Below, one piece after another: positions 24,953 through 33,139 of a stretch of 64,000 nt of DNA (within the stretch, counting starts at the first letter, position 1; each line of letters opens with the position of its first letter). Position numbers and translations under genes: made by a program. Source of the DNA: Lachnospiraceae bacterium (GTDB lineage Bacteria > Bacillota > Clostridia > Lachnospirales > Lachnospiraceae); contig JAFUGT010000156.1 of assembly GCA_017469275.1 (NCBI GenBank), positions 1-64,000 on the forward strand, in the 5' to 3' direction. The notes below the pieces were generated by a model that worked only from the letters and a program-made list of their open reading frames with translations, was not told the DNA's origin and ran no database searches.

Positions 24953-24982
24953 ATTATCATTCCAATAATAACATAACGTCAA
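24953..24982 (-). promoter_or_regulatory. Promoter of the Memo-AMMECR1 gene
   Basis: On the minus strand TTGACG and GATAAT are separated by 18 bases, placing the transcription start about 20 bases before the start codon. The remainder of 24983-25186 shows no gene. Confidence 0.6.
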
Positions 24983-25186
24983 GGTTTTTTTCCTAATTTT
25001 CCCCTATTTTAATCCAAAGGTTAACATATAGTTATCATCATTCTATTTTCATAAGAATTTATTTAACCATATCTATTTTACATAGCATCTTATGTTTTTG
25101 CATTACGCTCATAACAGGCTTTATTATCATTATTTAACTACAGTTAATTTCCCCGGAGTATCGCGTTTACAATTTCCAAAGAAAAA

Positions 25187-25222
25187 GACCCACCGGAGTT
25201 ATCTGATATCTCCAGGTGGGTC
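25187..25222 (-). terminator. Terminator of the DUF6033 gene
   Basis: GACCCACC and GGTGGGTC form the base of a long stem, with a second pairing GGAG/CTCC above, followed on the minus strand by TTTTTC. Confidence 0.85.
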
Positions 25223-25253
25223 CTTCGCCAGGTCTGTAATTAAATTATGCAAA

Positions 25254-26282
25254 TCATCCTTTGAAGTCAATGCTCTGTCCCACAACCTTCTCGGCTGCAG
25301 TTCTCACATTACCTTCCGACTGAGCATAAGCGTCACTTCTAACTGCACTTATGAGATCCTCAATTGAAGAACTGTTATATTCCGTATAAGCTCTATGATC
25401 TCTGCCGGGAATCTTAACAGTCTCATCCTCCGAAGTCGCTTTGTCTGCTCTTGCCTCTTTGATCTTCTCTTCTTTTTCTCTCTTTTCTGCCCTTTTCTTC
25501 TCTGCTTTTTCAGCAGCTTTCTTCTCTGCCGCCTTCTTAACTTCTGCTTTCTTAGCTTCCTTCTTAGCCTGTGCCTTCTCTTCGCGCTTCTTCTCAATTC
25601 TCTCTGCCTGCTGCTTAGAAGACTTCTCCATTACAGCAAAGAAATTAGTTGAGCCATCTTCACTGACAGACATTCCAAAATTCTTGATTGCCGCGCCGCT
25701 GCTTGACAATTCATTCTTCATCGAAGATAGCTGATTCTGAGCCATAGCTATGATTCCCTCATACTTCTCACGGAAATCCTTATCAGTTGCCATACGCTCT
25801 AACTTCTCGTCATCAATGAGCACTACCGGCTTCTTGGCGTTACCGTACTTAGATACGTTAGCCTGTACTGCAGCCTTCTGATCCTTACTCACAAGGATAA
25901 AATCCATTCCGCCGTACTTAGCCTTTAACTTGTTGTAATAATCGCCTGCCTCTTTTGATAGACTCACATCTCCGATTACTGTTCCGTAATCCGTACTGTA
26001 ACTTGGCACAGGAACCTGTGAAGCTCCTTTGGTTGACCAGATAGACGTCTTGACATTGTTACCGGTTTTTACACCTTCTGTCTGACCCGTCCCGGCAGCC
26101 TCCGCTGCCTTTGACACTTCTTTTGTGTCTTTGGCATCCGCTCCTTTGACTTTGCCCTCCCTGGCTTCCCGTCTTGCTTCCGCCGTCTTTGCTGCATCGC
26201 CACGTTTGTTACCGCTGTTCCACCATTTACTCGTCTGCTGGTAGGCGGCTGCGCCGTATGCATTACCTGAGATACTACTCAT
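25254..26282 (-). CDS. DUF6033-like protein
   Basis: This 342-residue protein has a flexible N-terminal region starting MSSISGNAYGAAAYQ. A globular middle follows (about 100-220, with AKYGGMDFILVSKDQKA). A long lysine/alanine/glutamate-rich stretch (about 235-300, with repeats like AEKKAAEKAEKK) is probably a single helix or coiled coil. It ends with a short C-terminal tail. The pattern matches DUF6033 proteins, common in Lachnospiraceae and without assigned function. The start at 26282 follows AAGGAGG at ideal spacing; the upstream extension with a hydrophobic stretch is noncoding in this reading, so it is a cytoplasmic protein. Confidence 0.7.
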   Translation of the reverse strand: MSSISGNAYGAAAYQQTSKWWNSGNKRGDAAKTAEARREAREGKVKGADAKDTKEVSKAAEAAGTGQTEGVKTGNNVKTSIWSTKGASQVPVPSYSTDYGTVIGDVSLSKEAGDYYNKLKAKYGGMDFILVSKDQKAAVQANVSKYGNAKKPVVLIDDEKLERMATDKDFREKYEGIIAMAQNQLSSMKNELSSSGAAIKNFGMSVSEDGSTNFFAVMEKSSKQQAERIEKKREEKAQAKKEAKKAEVKKAAEKKAAEKAEKKRAEKREKEEKIKEARADKATSEDETVKIPGRDHRAYTEYNSSSIEDLISAVRSDAYAQSEGNVRTAAEKVVGQSIDFKG

Positions 26283-26373
26283 ACGCATTCCTCCTTGAAT
26301 CATAAAAGCCGTACATCCATTTACACTTGTTATTCTAACATACAATATGTATATTAGCAAGGTTATTATTGCG

Positions 26374-26400
26374 AAAAACACCCTGCTTACTAGCAAGGTG
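26374..26400 (-). terminator. Terminator after the 69-residue gene
   Basis: CACCTTGC-loop-GCAGGGTG on the minus strand (one wobble pair) is followed by TTTTTCG, ending transcription of the small gene at 26496. Confidence 0.8.
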
Positions 26401-26495
26401 CTTCTGATAATTATCTTTTTCTTTTTCCTCAATCAAAAAGTATTACTGTGAGAATCCGTTTAAAATTCTTCTTGAATAAAGTCGAGCGTTTTATT

Positions 26496-26705
26496 TCAAG
26501 CATATAAATCTGCCATAAGATCATCTACCGAAGCAAAAGGACCTGCGGCATCCCCATCTTCATATTCTTTGATTGCTGTAAGTATATTCTCTTCTTGTCT
26601 TTCCTGCTTATAAATAAGAAATTCAATAAAACTGTCTACAATTCTTTTGTTCTCTTCTGTTAGAAATGCATATTTACTATCCAAAACTATCGCCTCCATT
26701 ACCAT
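26496..26705 (-). CDS. Small hypothetical protein, antitoxin-like
   Basis: This 69-residue acidic protein follows a strong ribosome binding site (GGGAGG) and is flanked by its own terminator and the terminator of the upstream gene, so it is a separate unit. The middle (EENKRIVDSFIEFLIYKQE) and the end (SVDDLMADLYA) resemble small helical antitoxin-like proteins. No toxin gene lies beside it. Identification is weak. Confidence 0.6.
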   Translation of the reverse strand: MVMEAIVLDSKYAFLTEENKRIVDSFIEFLIYKQERQEENILTAIKEYEDGDAAGPFASVDDLMADLYA

Positions 26706-26745
26706 TATGGCTTCCTCCCTTCTTTAAATAATAGTAATTCCAGTT

Positions 26746-26769
26746 AAAGGAAGCCTCTCAAGGGCTTCC
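26746..26769 (-). terminator. Hairpin after the HAD phosphatase gene
   Basis: GGAAGCC-loop-GGCTTCC forms a perfect 7-bp stem on the minus strand followed by only three T. It ends the unit of the HAD gene and separates it from the small gene downstream. Confidence 0.55.
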
Positions 26770-26883
26770 CCTGTTTTCCCCGGAGAGAACCCTGCTCACT
26801 GGAGATATTATAGCATGTTCTTATTGAAAATGCTATATCCCATCTTATATAGTATAACAAGAAAAGCTATCGACATCACCGCA

Positions 26884-27546
26884 TCATAGTGTGCCACTCT
26901 CAAGCAACTCCTTGACTTCAAACAACGAGTCATATATCTGATCTGCGATTGCCCTCACTTCATCATTAGGCTGAATCAGATCAACAACCATGATTGTATA
27001 TAGTCCCGCTGCATGGGAAGATATAATACCGTTGATGGAATCTTCGACTCCTATTGCCTCGGAAACGGGCACCCCCAAAAGCTGGCAGGCATGTTCATAT
27101 ATATCCGGTGCAGGTTTTCCGTTAGTTACAATGCCGCCATACATTATCCCATCAAAATAACTTATAAGACCTGCTCTTTTTAAGTTACGCTCCGCCCGTT
27201 CTTTAACCGTCGACGTTGCCAGACCTATCATATAACCATGCCCTTTAAGATAATTTAACAACTCTCTCACACCCGGCTTAAGTTCCACACCATTTTCATC
27301 TATATCTTTATCCATTCTGTTCATCGTGGACTCTCGAAATGCCATATAATCAAAATCCTGTCCGAAATGGTCCTTCATAAGTTTTTCGTTTCTCTCCTTG
27401 GTTGCCCCGGCAATCTTGTCAAGAAGTGTCTTCATAATCTTCTCGTCAAGTCCGTACTCCTTCGCACTGATCATCCAGTGCTTTCTATACAACTTCTCAG
27501 AATCAAAGATAACCCCATCCATGTCAAAAACTACTGCCTTAATCAT
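26884..27546 (-). CDS. HAD hydrolase, beta-phosphoglucomutase-like
   Basis: This 220-residue protein is a HAD-superfamily enzyme with the nucleophile motif VVFDMDGVIFDSE near the N-terminus. It has a helical cap, motif II (LATSTVK), the catalytic lysine in GKPAPDIY, and motif III (GVEDSINGI). The layout is that of beta-phosphoglucomutase and related sugar phosphatases. The substrate cannot be told. It is preceded by AAAGGAAA and follows the surface protein gene by 27 bp, so both may share a transcript. Confidence 0.88.
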   Translation of the reverse strand: MIKAVVFDMDGVIFDSEKLYRKHWMISAKEYGLDEKIMKTLLDKIAGATKERNEKLMKDHFGQDFDYMAFRESTMNRMDKDIDENGVELKPGVRELLNYLKGHGYMIGLATSTVKERAERNLKRAGLISYFDGIMYGGIVTNGKPAPDIYEHACQLLGVPVSEAIGVEDSINGIISSHAAGLYTIMVVDLIQPNDEVRAIADQIYDSLFEVKELLESGTL

Positions 27547-27573
27547 AATACCATTTCCTTTCTGTTATCACTG

Positions 27574-30500
27574 TTATGCATTATTCTTTTTCTTAATTTT
27601 AACCACAGTCAAAATTATTACACCCAGCATACATACGATTACCACAGATAACAGTACACCCAACCGCCTTATCGACATTCTTCCGATAAATGATGCCTTA
27701 TTCTCCACTCCATCGGGCTTTGCCACAATATCGACTTTCCCGTTTTCCTCAAGACCGCCTCCGCCACCGGATTTTGCACGAAATAGTCCCATCGGTTTGA
27801 TATATTGAAAATTAAGCCTCGCCAAGCCTTTGTTGCCAGCCCTGTCAATGCTTTCAATCTGTATATCATATGTGCCGTAATCATTATAACTTATATCTTG
27901 CAAATCCGCATCATATTCTGTCCCGTTGATGATGATTTTTTCTATCATATCATCAGAATCTATAAGCTGCCACGACACAGTCCCCGGTTCATCTACCTGC
28001 TCACCGTCCATCGCTCCGGAAAATACTATCTCCGGTGGTGTGTGGTCAACAATAAAGCTTGCACTTTTCTCATTTACATGGCCCAGCTCATCCGAGGCTT
28101 TGGCACTTAACACATATTTGCCCTCCTCAGTAATCTCTGACTCACCGTCATATTCTATCCCGTTAAGATATAACTCACAGTAATTCAGGGTAAGGTCCTT
28201 GAACAGTCCGTCCATTAGATTATCAGGGCAAAATGACTTATAGTACTTCCCGTCATGGCCATCAATCCCACTGATTATCGGCTTAGTAGTATCTATCAGG
28301 AAATCCACCTGCTTTTTACTTATATTCCCCGCACCGTCTCTGACACTTACGCTTAACCTATATATTCCCTCCTCTTCAAAAGAAAGAACTTCCTTTGAGA
28401 GTCTGTTGTCCAATGACATCTCAGGCAGCACTACATTGCTCTTATCCCCGTCCATATTCGTCTTGGTTGCATTAACCGCCACTTTGCTTTTGTTATAGAA
28501 GGACTCCTCAACACCAACATTTAACGTGACTCCCTTATCCCACTTTCCGTAGGGCTTCGTTCCGGTGACGCTTATCTTAGGTGCCGTCTTATCCACTGTG
28601 AAATGTACGACCTTCTCTACAGTTTCATTTCCGGCTTTGTCCTTGGCACTCAAGGAAACCTCGTACTCTCCGTCTTTGGAAAACACCCTAGTCCTTTTCT
28701 CCACACGTGCACTATGCTCAAACATTTGAGGCTCCTCCACCTCAACTCTTCCATCGATTGACCTGCGAACCTTGGCATATACCATATTTGTCTCAAAATA
28801 ATCTTCTTCACAGATCAGATCCAGTGTTACATCCTTATTTTTGACTGCACCCTCCTCCACCCCTTGCACAAACACTTCAGGCGGCGTCTTATCTATAAAG
28901 AAATGTATATTACCTATTGTTCCTACATTGCCGGCACCGTCCACTGCGGTAACACTTATCTCATACTCCCCCTCCTTTGAGAAATGTAATATATCCCTAT
29001 CCTTATAGTCCTTTGGCATAAATGCATCCATCTTAACTTTATCGGTTTTCCCATGAAATATCCTTGTCGCCTTGTACTCGACCACAGTATCAGGAAATGA
29101 TACTTCCTCTACGTCAACCTTAATCTCCACATCATCTGCATTATAAGAATCACTTTCTACTCCCGTCACCTTAATCTCCGGTGCTTCTTTATCAATGAAT
29201 ACCCTTTTCTTCTTTCGACTCTCATTTCCACAATTATCAGTGACTCTCACCTCTACCGTATATCCGGTATGCTTGGCAGCGCTTTTATCAAGCTTCAAAG
29301 TGCAGGTAAGCTCTTCGAGAATGTCTTCCGGCTTATCCTCTTTAACCTTCTCCCCTGCAACGTATATCGCCATCTTCTTAATCCCGCACCCCGGCGCCTT
29401 AACATCAATACGAGCCTTGTCATTCTTAGATGTCCATTTACCGTATTCACTTTGAACGACAAGATTTATCATGGGCTTCCTGATGTTATATATGATTCTC
29501 GAACTCTTCTTTGCAACTACATTTCCGGCCATATCCTTAAATGAAAACACCACACATCCATCTAACCCGCCTGCATTATCTTTAATCGGAATAAATGCAT
29601 AATAATCACCTTTACCACCCTCAAATATTTCCAAATCAATTACACTGCTATCGCCATCAACTTCCCCACTCTCATTTCTAGTCATACTATCTTCCTTAGC
29701 ATCGATATCATCAACAGCACCTGTGACAAACTTTGCCCCTGTCAAACCCTTGTCAATTCCGGAACCCTCATCACTTACCGGTACACTCACACAAAGCCCT
29801 TCATTAGTATAAATGTTTCCTGCCCTAAGCTTAACATTCTTATCCTTTATCTTATAGCTCCAATCCCCGATAACAGGAGCAGTTTTATCAACAAACACGT
29901 TCCCCTCATAAACTGCCCGGTTACCCTTAGCATCAACAACCGTTATACTGATTGGAACCCCGGCACTATCCTTAGCTGTATCGGAAACTGTTATGGTAAA
30001 TGCATCCTCCTCATAGTCACTTACAACCACTTCCTCATTTTCACCAATTGTATAGCTTACTCTTTCAAGGTTATTTGTATAGTGAAGTTCCACCTTGAGC
30101 TCCACATCCTCATTTGTCCATATTATATTATCTGTCCCGATGTCACTTACATTCCTCGGTTCACTATCCTGTTGTTTTCCACTCTTCCCTTCATCACCCT
30201 CTACATTACCTTCTTTGGATTCTTCCACCTCTTTCGATTCTTTCGCCTCTTTTCCTTCCCTCTCTTCTTCATTTTCTTTCGATTCTTCCGTTTTTTTCCC
30301 TTCTTCCGTTTCTTTGGTTCCTGTTCCTTCTTCCTCTTCCCTTTCATTTTCTTCTATAAATGTCTTACACGTTCCGGTAACACAATTGCTTTTTTCTTCA
30401 TCTGTTGCGATGACTACAATATCGAGGACTTTTTCTTCTGTCTCGCCGCCTGATTTTGCTTCACCTGACGTCTCGTTTCCCGTCTCGCCGCCTGATTCTG

Positions 30501-30930
30501 CTTCGCCTGACGTCTCGTTTCCCGTCTCACCGCCTGATTCTGCTTCACCTGACGTCTCATTTCCTGTCTCACCACCTGATTCTGCTTCGCCTGACTTCTC
30601 ATTTCCTGTCTTGCTGCCACTTTCCTTATCAACATTCTCCTCGTTTTTCCCGGTTTCAGTCCCGGCACTTAGCCGATTTATATTCGCATTTTCATTCATC
30701 TTTACACTTTTTGCGCAAGCCCTTTGAGCCTCCGGTATGCGCATGGCAACATCGTTTTCACAAATATTCATTATCATTCCCGCCACAATTATTCCTGCAA
30801 ACAACAAATTCCTCTTGTGCTTAACATCCCTGACGCATCCCGGTACATCTTTCTTAACAAACACATATATTGCATATACCACAGAGATAATGGCGCAAAT
30901 AATACCACCATAAAACATAACATAATACAT
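27574..30930 (-). CDS. Large surface protein with Ig-like repeats
   Basis: This 1118-residue protein has two N-terminal hydrophobic segments (about 1-30 and 43-57) and a C-terminal hydrophobic segment followed by KIKKKNNA, so its bulk is probably outside the cell and anchored at both ends. A low-complexity region (about 105-260) contains 14-residue repeats of the GGETGNETSGEAES type, then Glu/Lys-rich sequence. From about 265 onward come many Ig-like units, each with DKTAPV/DKTPPE boundaries and DGAGNV-like strands. It follows the Ser/Thr kinase gene by 4 bp, with the ribosome binding site AAGGAGG, so kinase and surface protein are coexpressed. Adhesion or wall-stress sensing is plausible but not shown. 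Confidence 0.8.
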   Translation of the reverse strand: MYYVMFYGGIICAIISVVYAIYVFVKKDVPGCVRDVKHKRNLLFAGIIVAGMIMNICENDVAMRIPEAQRACAKSVKMNENANINRLSAGTETGKNEENVDKESGSKTGNEKSGEAESGGETGNETSGEAESGGETGNETSGEAESGGETGNETSGEAKSGGETEEKVLDIVVIATDEEKSNCVTGTCKTFIEENEREEEEGTGTKETEEGKKTEESKENEEEREGKEAKESKEVEESKEGNVEGDEGKSGKQQDSEPRNVSDIGTDNIIWTNEDVELKVELHYTNNLERVSYTIGENEEVVVSDYEEDAFTITVSDTAKDSAGVPISITVVDAKGNRAVYEGNVFVDKTAPVIGDWSYKIKDKNVKLRAGNIYTNEGLCVSVPVSDEGSGIDKGLTGAKFVTGAVDDIDAKEDSMTRNESGEVDGDSSVIDLEIFEGGKGDYYAFIPIKDNAGGLDGCVVFSFKDMAGNVVAKKSSRIIYNIRKPMINLVVQSEYGKWTSKNDKARIDVKAPGCGIKKMAIYVAGEKVKEDKPEDILEELTCTLKLDKSAAKHTGYTVEVRVTDNCGNESRKKKRVFIDKEAPEIKVTGVESDSYNADDVEIKVDVEEVSFPDTVVEYKATRIFHGKTDKVKMDAFMPKDYKDRDILHFSKEGEYEISVTAVDGAGNVGTIGNIHFFIDKTPPEVFVQGVEEGAVKNKDVTLDLICEEDYFETNMVYAKVRRSIDGRVEVEEPQMFEHSARVEKRTRVFSKDGEYEVSLSAKDKAGNETVEKVVHFTVDKTAPKISVTGTKPYGKWDKGVTLNVGVEESFYNKSKVAVNATKTNMDGDKSNVVLPEMSLDNRLSKEVLSFEEEGIYRLSVSVRDGAGNISKKQVDFLIDTTKPIISGIDGHDGKYYKSFCPDNLMDGLFKDLTLNYCELYLNGIEYDGESEITEEGKYVLSAKASDELGHVNEKSASFIVDHTPPEIVFSGAMDGEQVDEPGTVSWQLIDSDDMIEKIIINGTEYDADLQDISYNDYGTYDIQIESIDRAGNKGLARLNFQYIKPMGLFRAKSGGGGGLEENGKVDIVAKPDGVENKASFIGRMSIRRLGVLLSVVIVCMLGVIILTVVKIKKKNNA
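30440..30618. repeat. 42-bp tandem repeat inside the surface protein gene
   Basis: Units begin at 30440, 30482, 30524, 30566 and 30608 (the last partial), with few base differences. Each encodes 14 residues, so copy number can change without a frameshift. Confidence 0.8.
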
Positions 30931-30934
30931 GATC

Positions 30935-33019
30935 TTATCCTCCTTTTTCCAACAATGGCATAAGTTTTACCTTAAGCCTTTTCCATCTGTAATCCTCATC
31001 TATTCCTTCTATTGCGTTTCCTTTTTCATAAATCTCACATATCTTTTCACTATTCCATTTCTCAATATCCGAAGTCTTTTCTTCTTCGAACTGACACAGG
31101 AGCGCAAGATGACCTATATAGAAGATTTCTCCCTCTTCTTCATACTCCTTCTCTGCCATCTCGTAGACCTCACACGCCTCCTCAAATCTTGATAGTTTCG
31201 CAAGCAGCTCCGCTTTCTTATTAAGTTTTCCCTTTCGGAATTCGCCAGCTTTGACACTACCCATAACGGCGCTCTCATCTCCTGAAACTAACTGAAGCAA
31301 CAAGTCACAGTATTCCAAAGCCTCGTTATAATAAGCCGTACCCTCATAACCGCTCACAAGATACTGATAAAATGAAATATAATAATTAACATTTCCCATA
31401 TCATCATTATTGCTGTCAAGTAGATTAAGACCTTCTTCGGAATATTTGATTAACTCAGTCATACTGTCTTCTATCTCTGCACCCTGTTTTAACAAAATGT
31501 CACATATAAGAATATAGTCATCAAGTTTTTTGCCAACATCCGTCTGTGACTCAGCCATTATCTCAAACTCCTTAAGGCTTACCGACAGTTTATCTCCATC
31601 TATCTTGAGTTCACTTAACACCTCACATATATTCCTGTATAGATCAGCCTCAGGATAACCCTCCTGTTTAGCCAATCCAAAATAATAAGCACTTTTCTTA
31701 TAGTCCTTGACATTTTCAAAACATTGAAGACCTAACTGCATTAGGAGTTCTGTCCTGCTGTCACCTTTTCCGCACTCCTTCAAAACGTAATAGGACACTT
31801 TATCAATACCCTCCTCCGCTTCATCCAGATAATCGGTATAGACCTTGAGCATCTCCTCATATGCTTCCTTGCGTTCCCCATTTGTTTCACATATGGCTTC
31901 TTTGTACATTGCCAAAGCCTTGTCATACTGCTCCTCTATTACATAGCCATATCCTCTATCAAGCAAATCCGCATAACGTTCCTCTGTAATCCTTGCAATT
32001 CCCTGATATCCATATAAAGCTGTACCGACAGACACAATCCCCATCAAAACCGATAGTAAAAACACTCCAACAGAACTGTTTTTATGTACAACAGGATTTA
32101 TATAATTCCCCTTTTCATATCCGACTAAATGCTTCAGCATATCCTGACAGCTTTGGTATCTGTCCTTAGGATCGAACTGCATGCATTTATCTATAATTTT
32201 ATAAAGTCCCGATGAAATCTTACAAACCGTGTCTCCATGCAGTTTCCCCTGCAAATCACAAGTCGAGTCTTTTTGTAATTTCTCCTGTAACCAAAAAACC
32301 GTGTCTTTTCCTGATTTTTCCTGTAACTTATATTCTGTTCTCTCCGGCACTTTCCCTGTGAGCAGCGTATACATTGTGGCACCAAGGCTATATATGTCTG
32401 AGCGCTCATCCACATAGTCACAATCCTTATACAGACCAAGCTGTTCGGGAGAAGCATAGCCATAAGTACCGAGGCGGTACTCACTCCGTTTGTCTTCATC
32501 CCTGACTATTTCTGACACATATCCATCCCGTCCGAAAACTGCCGTACCGAAATCAATCAGTTTAACATTTCCATCCGGCTTAAGTATTATATTAGAAGGC
32601 TTCATATCCCCATATATTACAGGAGGATTCATCGCGTGAAGATACATAAGAGCATCAAGTAAGCTCTTTGTCCACTTCACCACCAATTCAGGACACTGAG
32701 GTCCTTCCTGTTTGAGTAGAACATTAAGCGCCATACCCTCTATATAATCCATGACAATATATGCAGCATTATTAGCATTGATGATATCTACTATCCTCGG
32801 TAATACAGGATGGTCAAAATTCTTTATAACCTCCGCTTCCGTCATAAGACTTTTCAGATATATTCTGTCTTCAGAACTTCCATTTCTTCTGATTTCCTTA
32901 ACCGCCCATTTCTTATTAAGCCTTAGGTCTACAGCAAGATACACCACTGCCATTCCGCCTTGTCCTATTTCCCTGACTATTCTGTATTTTTCATCCAAAA
33001 GGTCACCGATTCGTGCCAC
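30935..33019 (-). CDS. Membrane Ser/Thr protein kinase with TPR-like extracellular part
   Basis: This 694-residue protein has a Hanks-type kinase domain at about 1-290: glycine loop EIGQGGMAVVY, ATP-binding lysine 41 (WAVKEI), catalytic loop IYGDMKPSNIIL, DFG in LIDFGTAVFG, and ASPEQ. The usual HRD is YGD here, so the aspartate is kept but the preceding arginine is lost. A variable insert near 245-280 carries three QEK/QGK-type repeats. A transmembrane segment (about 325-345) leads to a 350-residue helical, TPR-like C-terminal part. The GTG at 33019 was chosen because AAGGGAG lies 8 bases upstream. It lies between the FHA protein and the Ig-like surface protein, its probable partners. Confidence 0.88.
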   Translation of the reverse strand: MARIGDLLDEKYRIVREIGQGGMAVVYLAVDLRLNKKWAVKEIRRNGSSEDRIYLKSLMTEAEVIKNFDHPVLPRIVDIINANNAAYIVMDYIEGMALNVLLKQEGPQCPELVVKWTKSLLDALMYLHAMNPPVIYGDMKPSNIILKPDGNVKLIDFGTAVFGRDGYVSEIVRDEDKRSEYRLGTYGYASPEQLGLYKDCDYVDERSDIYSLGATMYTLLTGKVPERTEYKLQEKSGKDTVFWLQEKLQKDSTCDLQGKLHGDTVCKISSGLYKIIDKCMQFDPKDRYQSCQDMLKHLVGYEKGNYINPVVHKNSSVGVFLLSVLMGIVSVGTALYGYQGIARITEERYADLLDRGYGYVIEEQYDKALAMYKEAICETNGERKEAYEEMLKVYTDYLDEAEEGIDKVSYYVLKECGKGDSRTELLMQLGLQCFENVKDYKKSAYYFGLAKQEGYPEADLYRNICEVLSELKIDGDKLSVSLKEFEIMAESQTDVGKKLDDYILICDILLKQGAEIEDSMTELIKYSEEGLNLLDSNNDDMGNVNYYISFYQYLVSGYEGTAYYNEALEYCDLLLQLVSGDESAVMGSVKAGEFRKGKLNKKAELLAKLSRFEEACEVYEMAEKEYEEEGEIFYIGHLALLCQFEEEKTSDIEKWNSEKICEIYEKGNAIEGIDEDYRWKRLKVKLMPLLEKGG

Positions 33020-33096
33020 TATACATGCTCCCTTCGTCAATGTGTTTTACCAGACAATGTGGAACCTGAGCAAAACTACACATTTTTGCGCACAAC

Positions 33097-33126
33097 AAAA
33101 GAGCCCCTTTAACAAAGAGGCTCTTT
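33097..33126 (-). terminator. Terminator between the FHA and kinase genes
   Basis: AAAGAGCC and GGCTCTTT flank a 13-base loop; the minus-strand continuation is TTTTG. It implies that the kinase has its own promoter or depends on readthrough. Confidence 0.65.
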
Positions 33127-33139
33127 AAAGGAAAGGATA

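Noticed and set aside
25349..25734. Arg/Lys-rich and Leu/Phe-rich frames over the DUF6033 gene
   Set aside because: They mirror the Lys/Ala-rich coiled-coil coding sequence and have no start signals.
30095..30727. Plus-strand 210-codon frame rich in Ser, Pro and Phe
   Set aside because: It is antisense to the Glu/Gly-rich repeat region of the surface protein and is a shadow of that composition.
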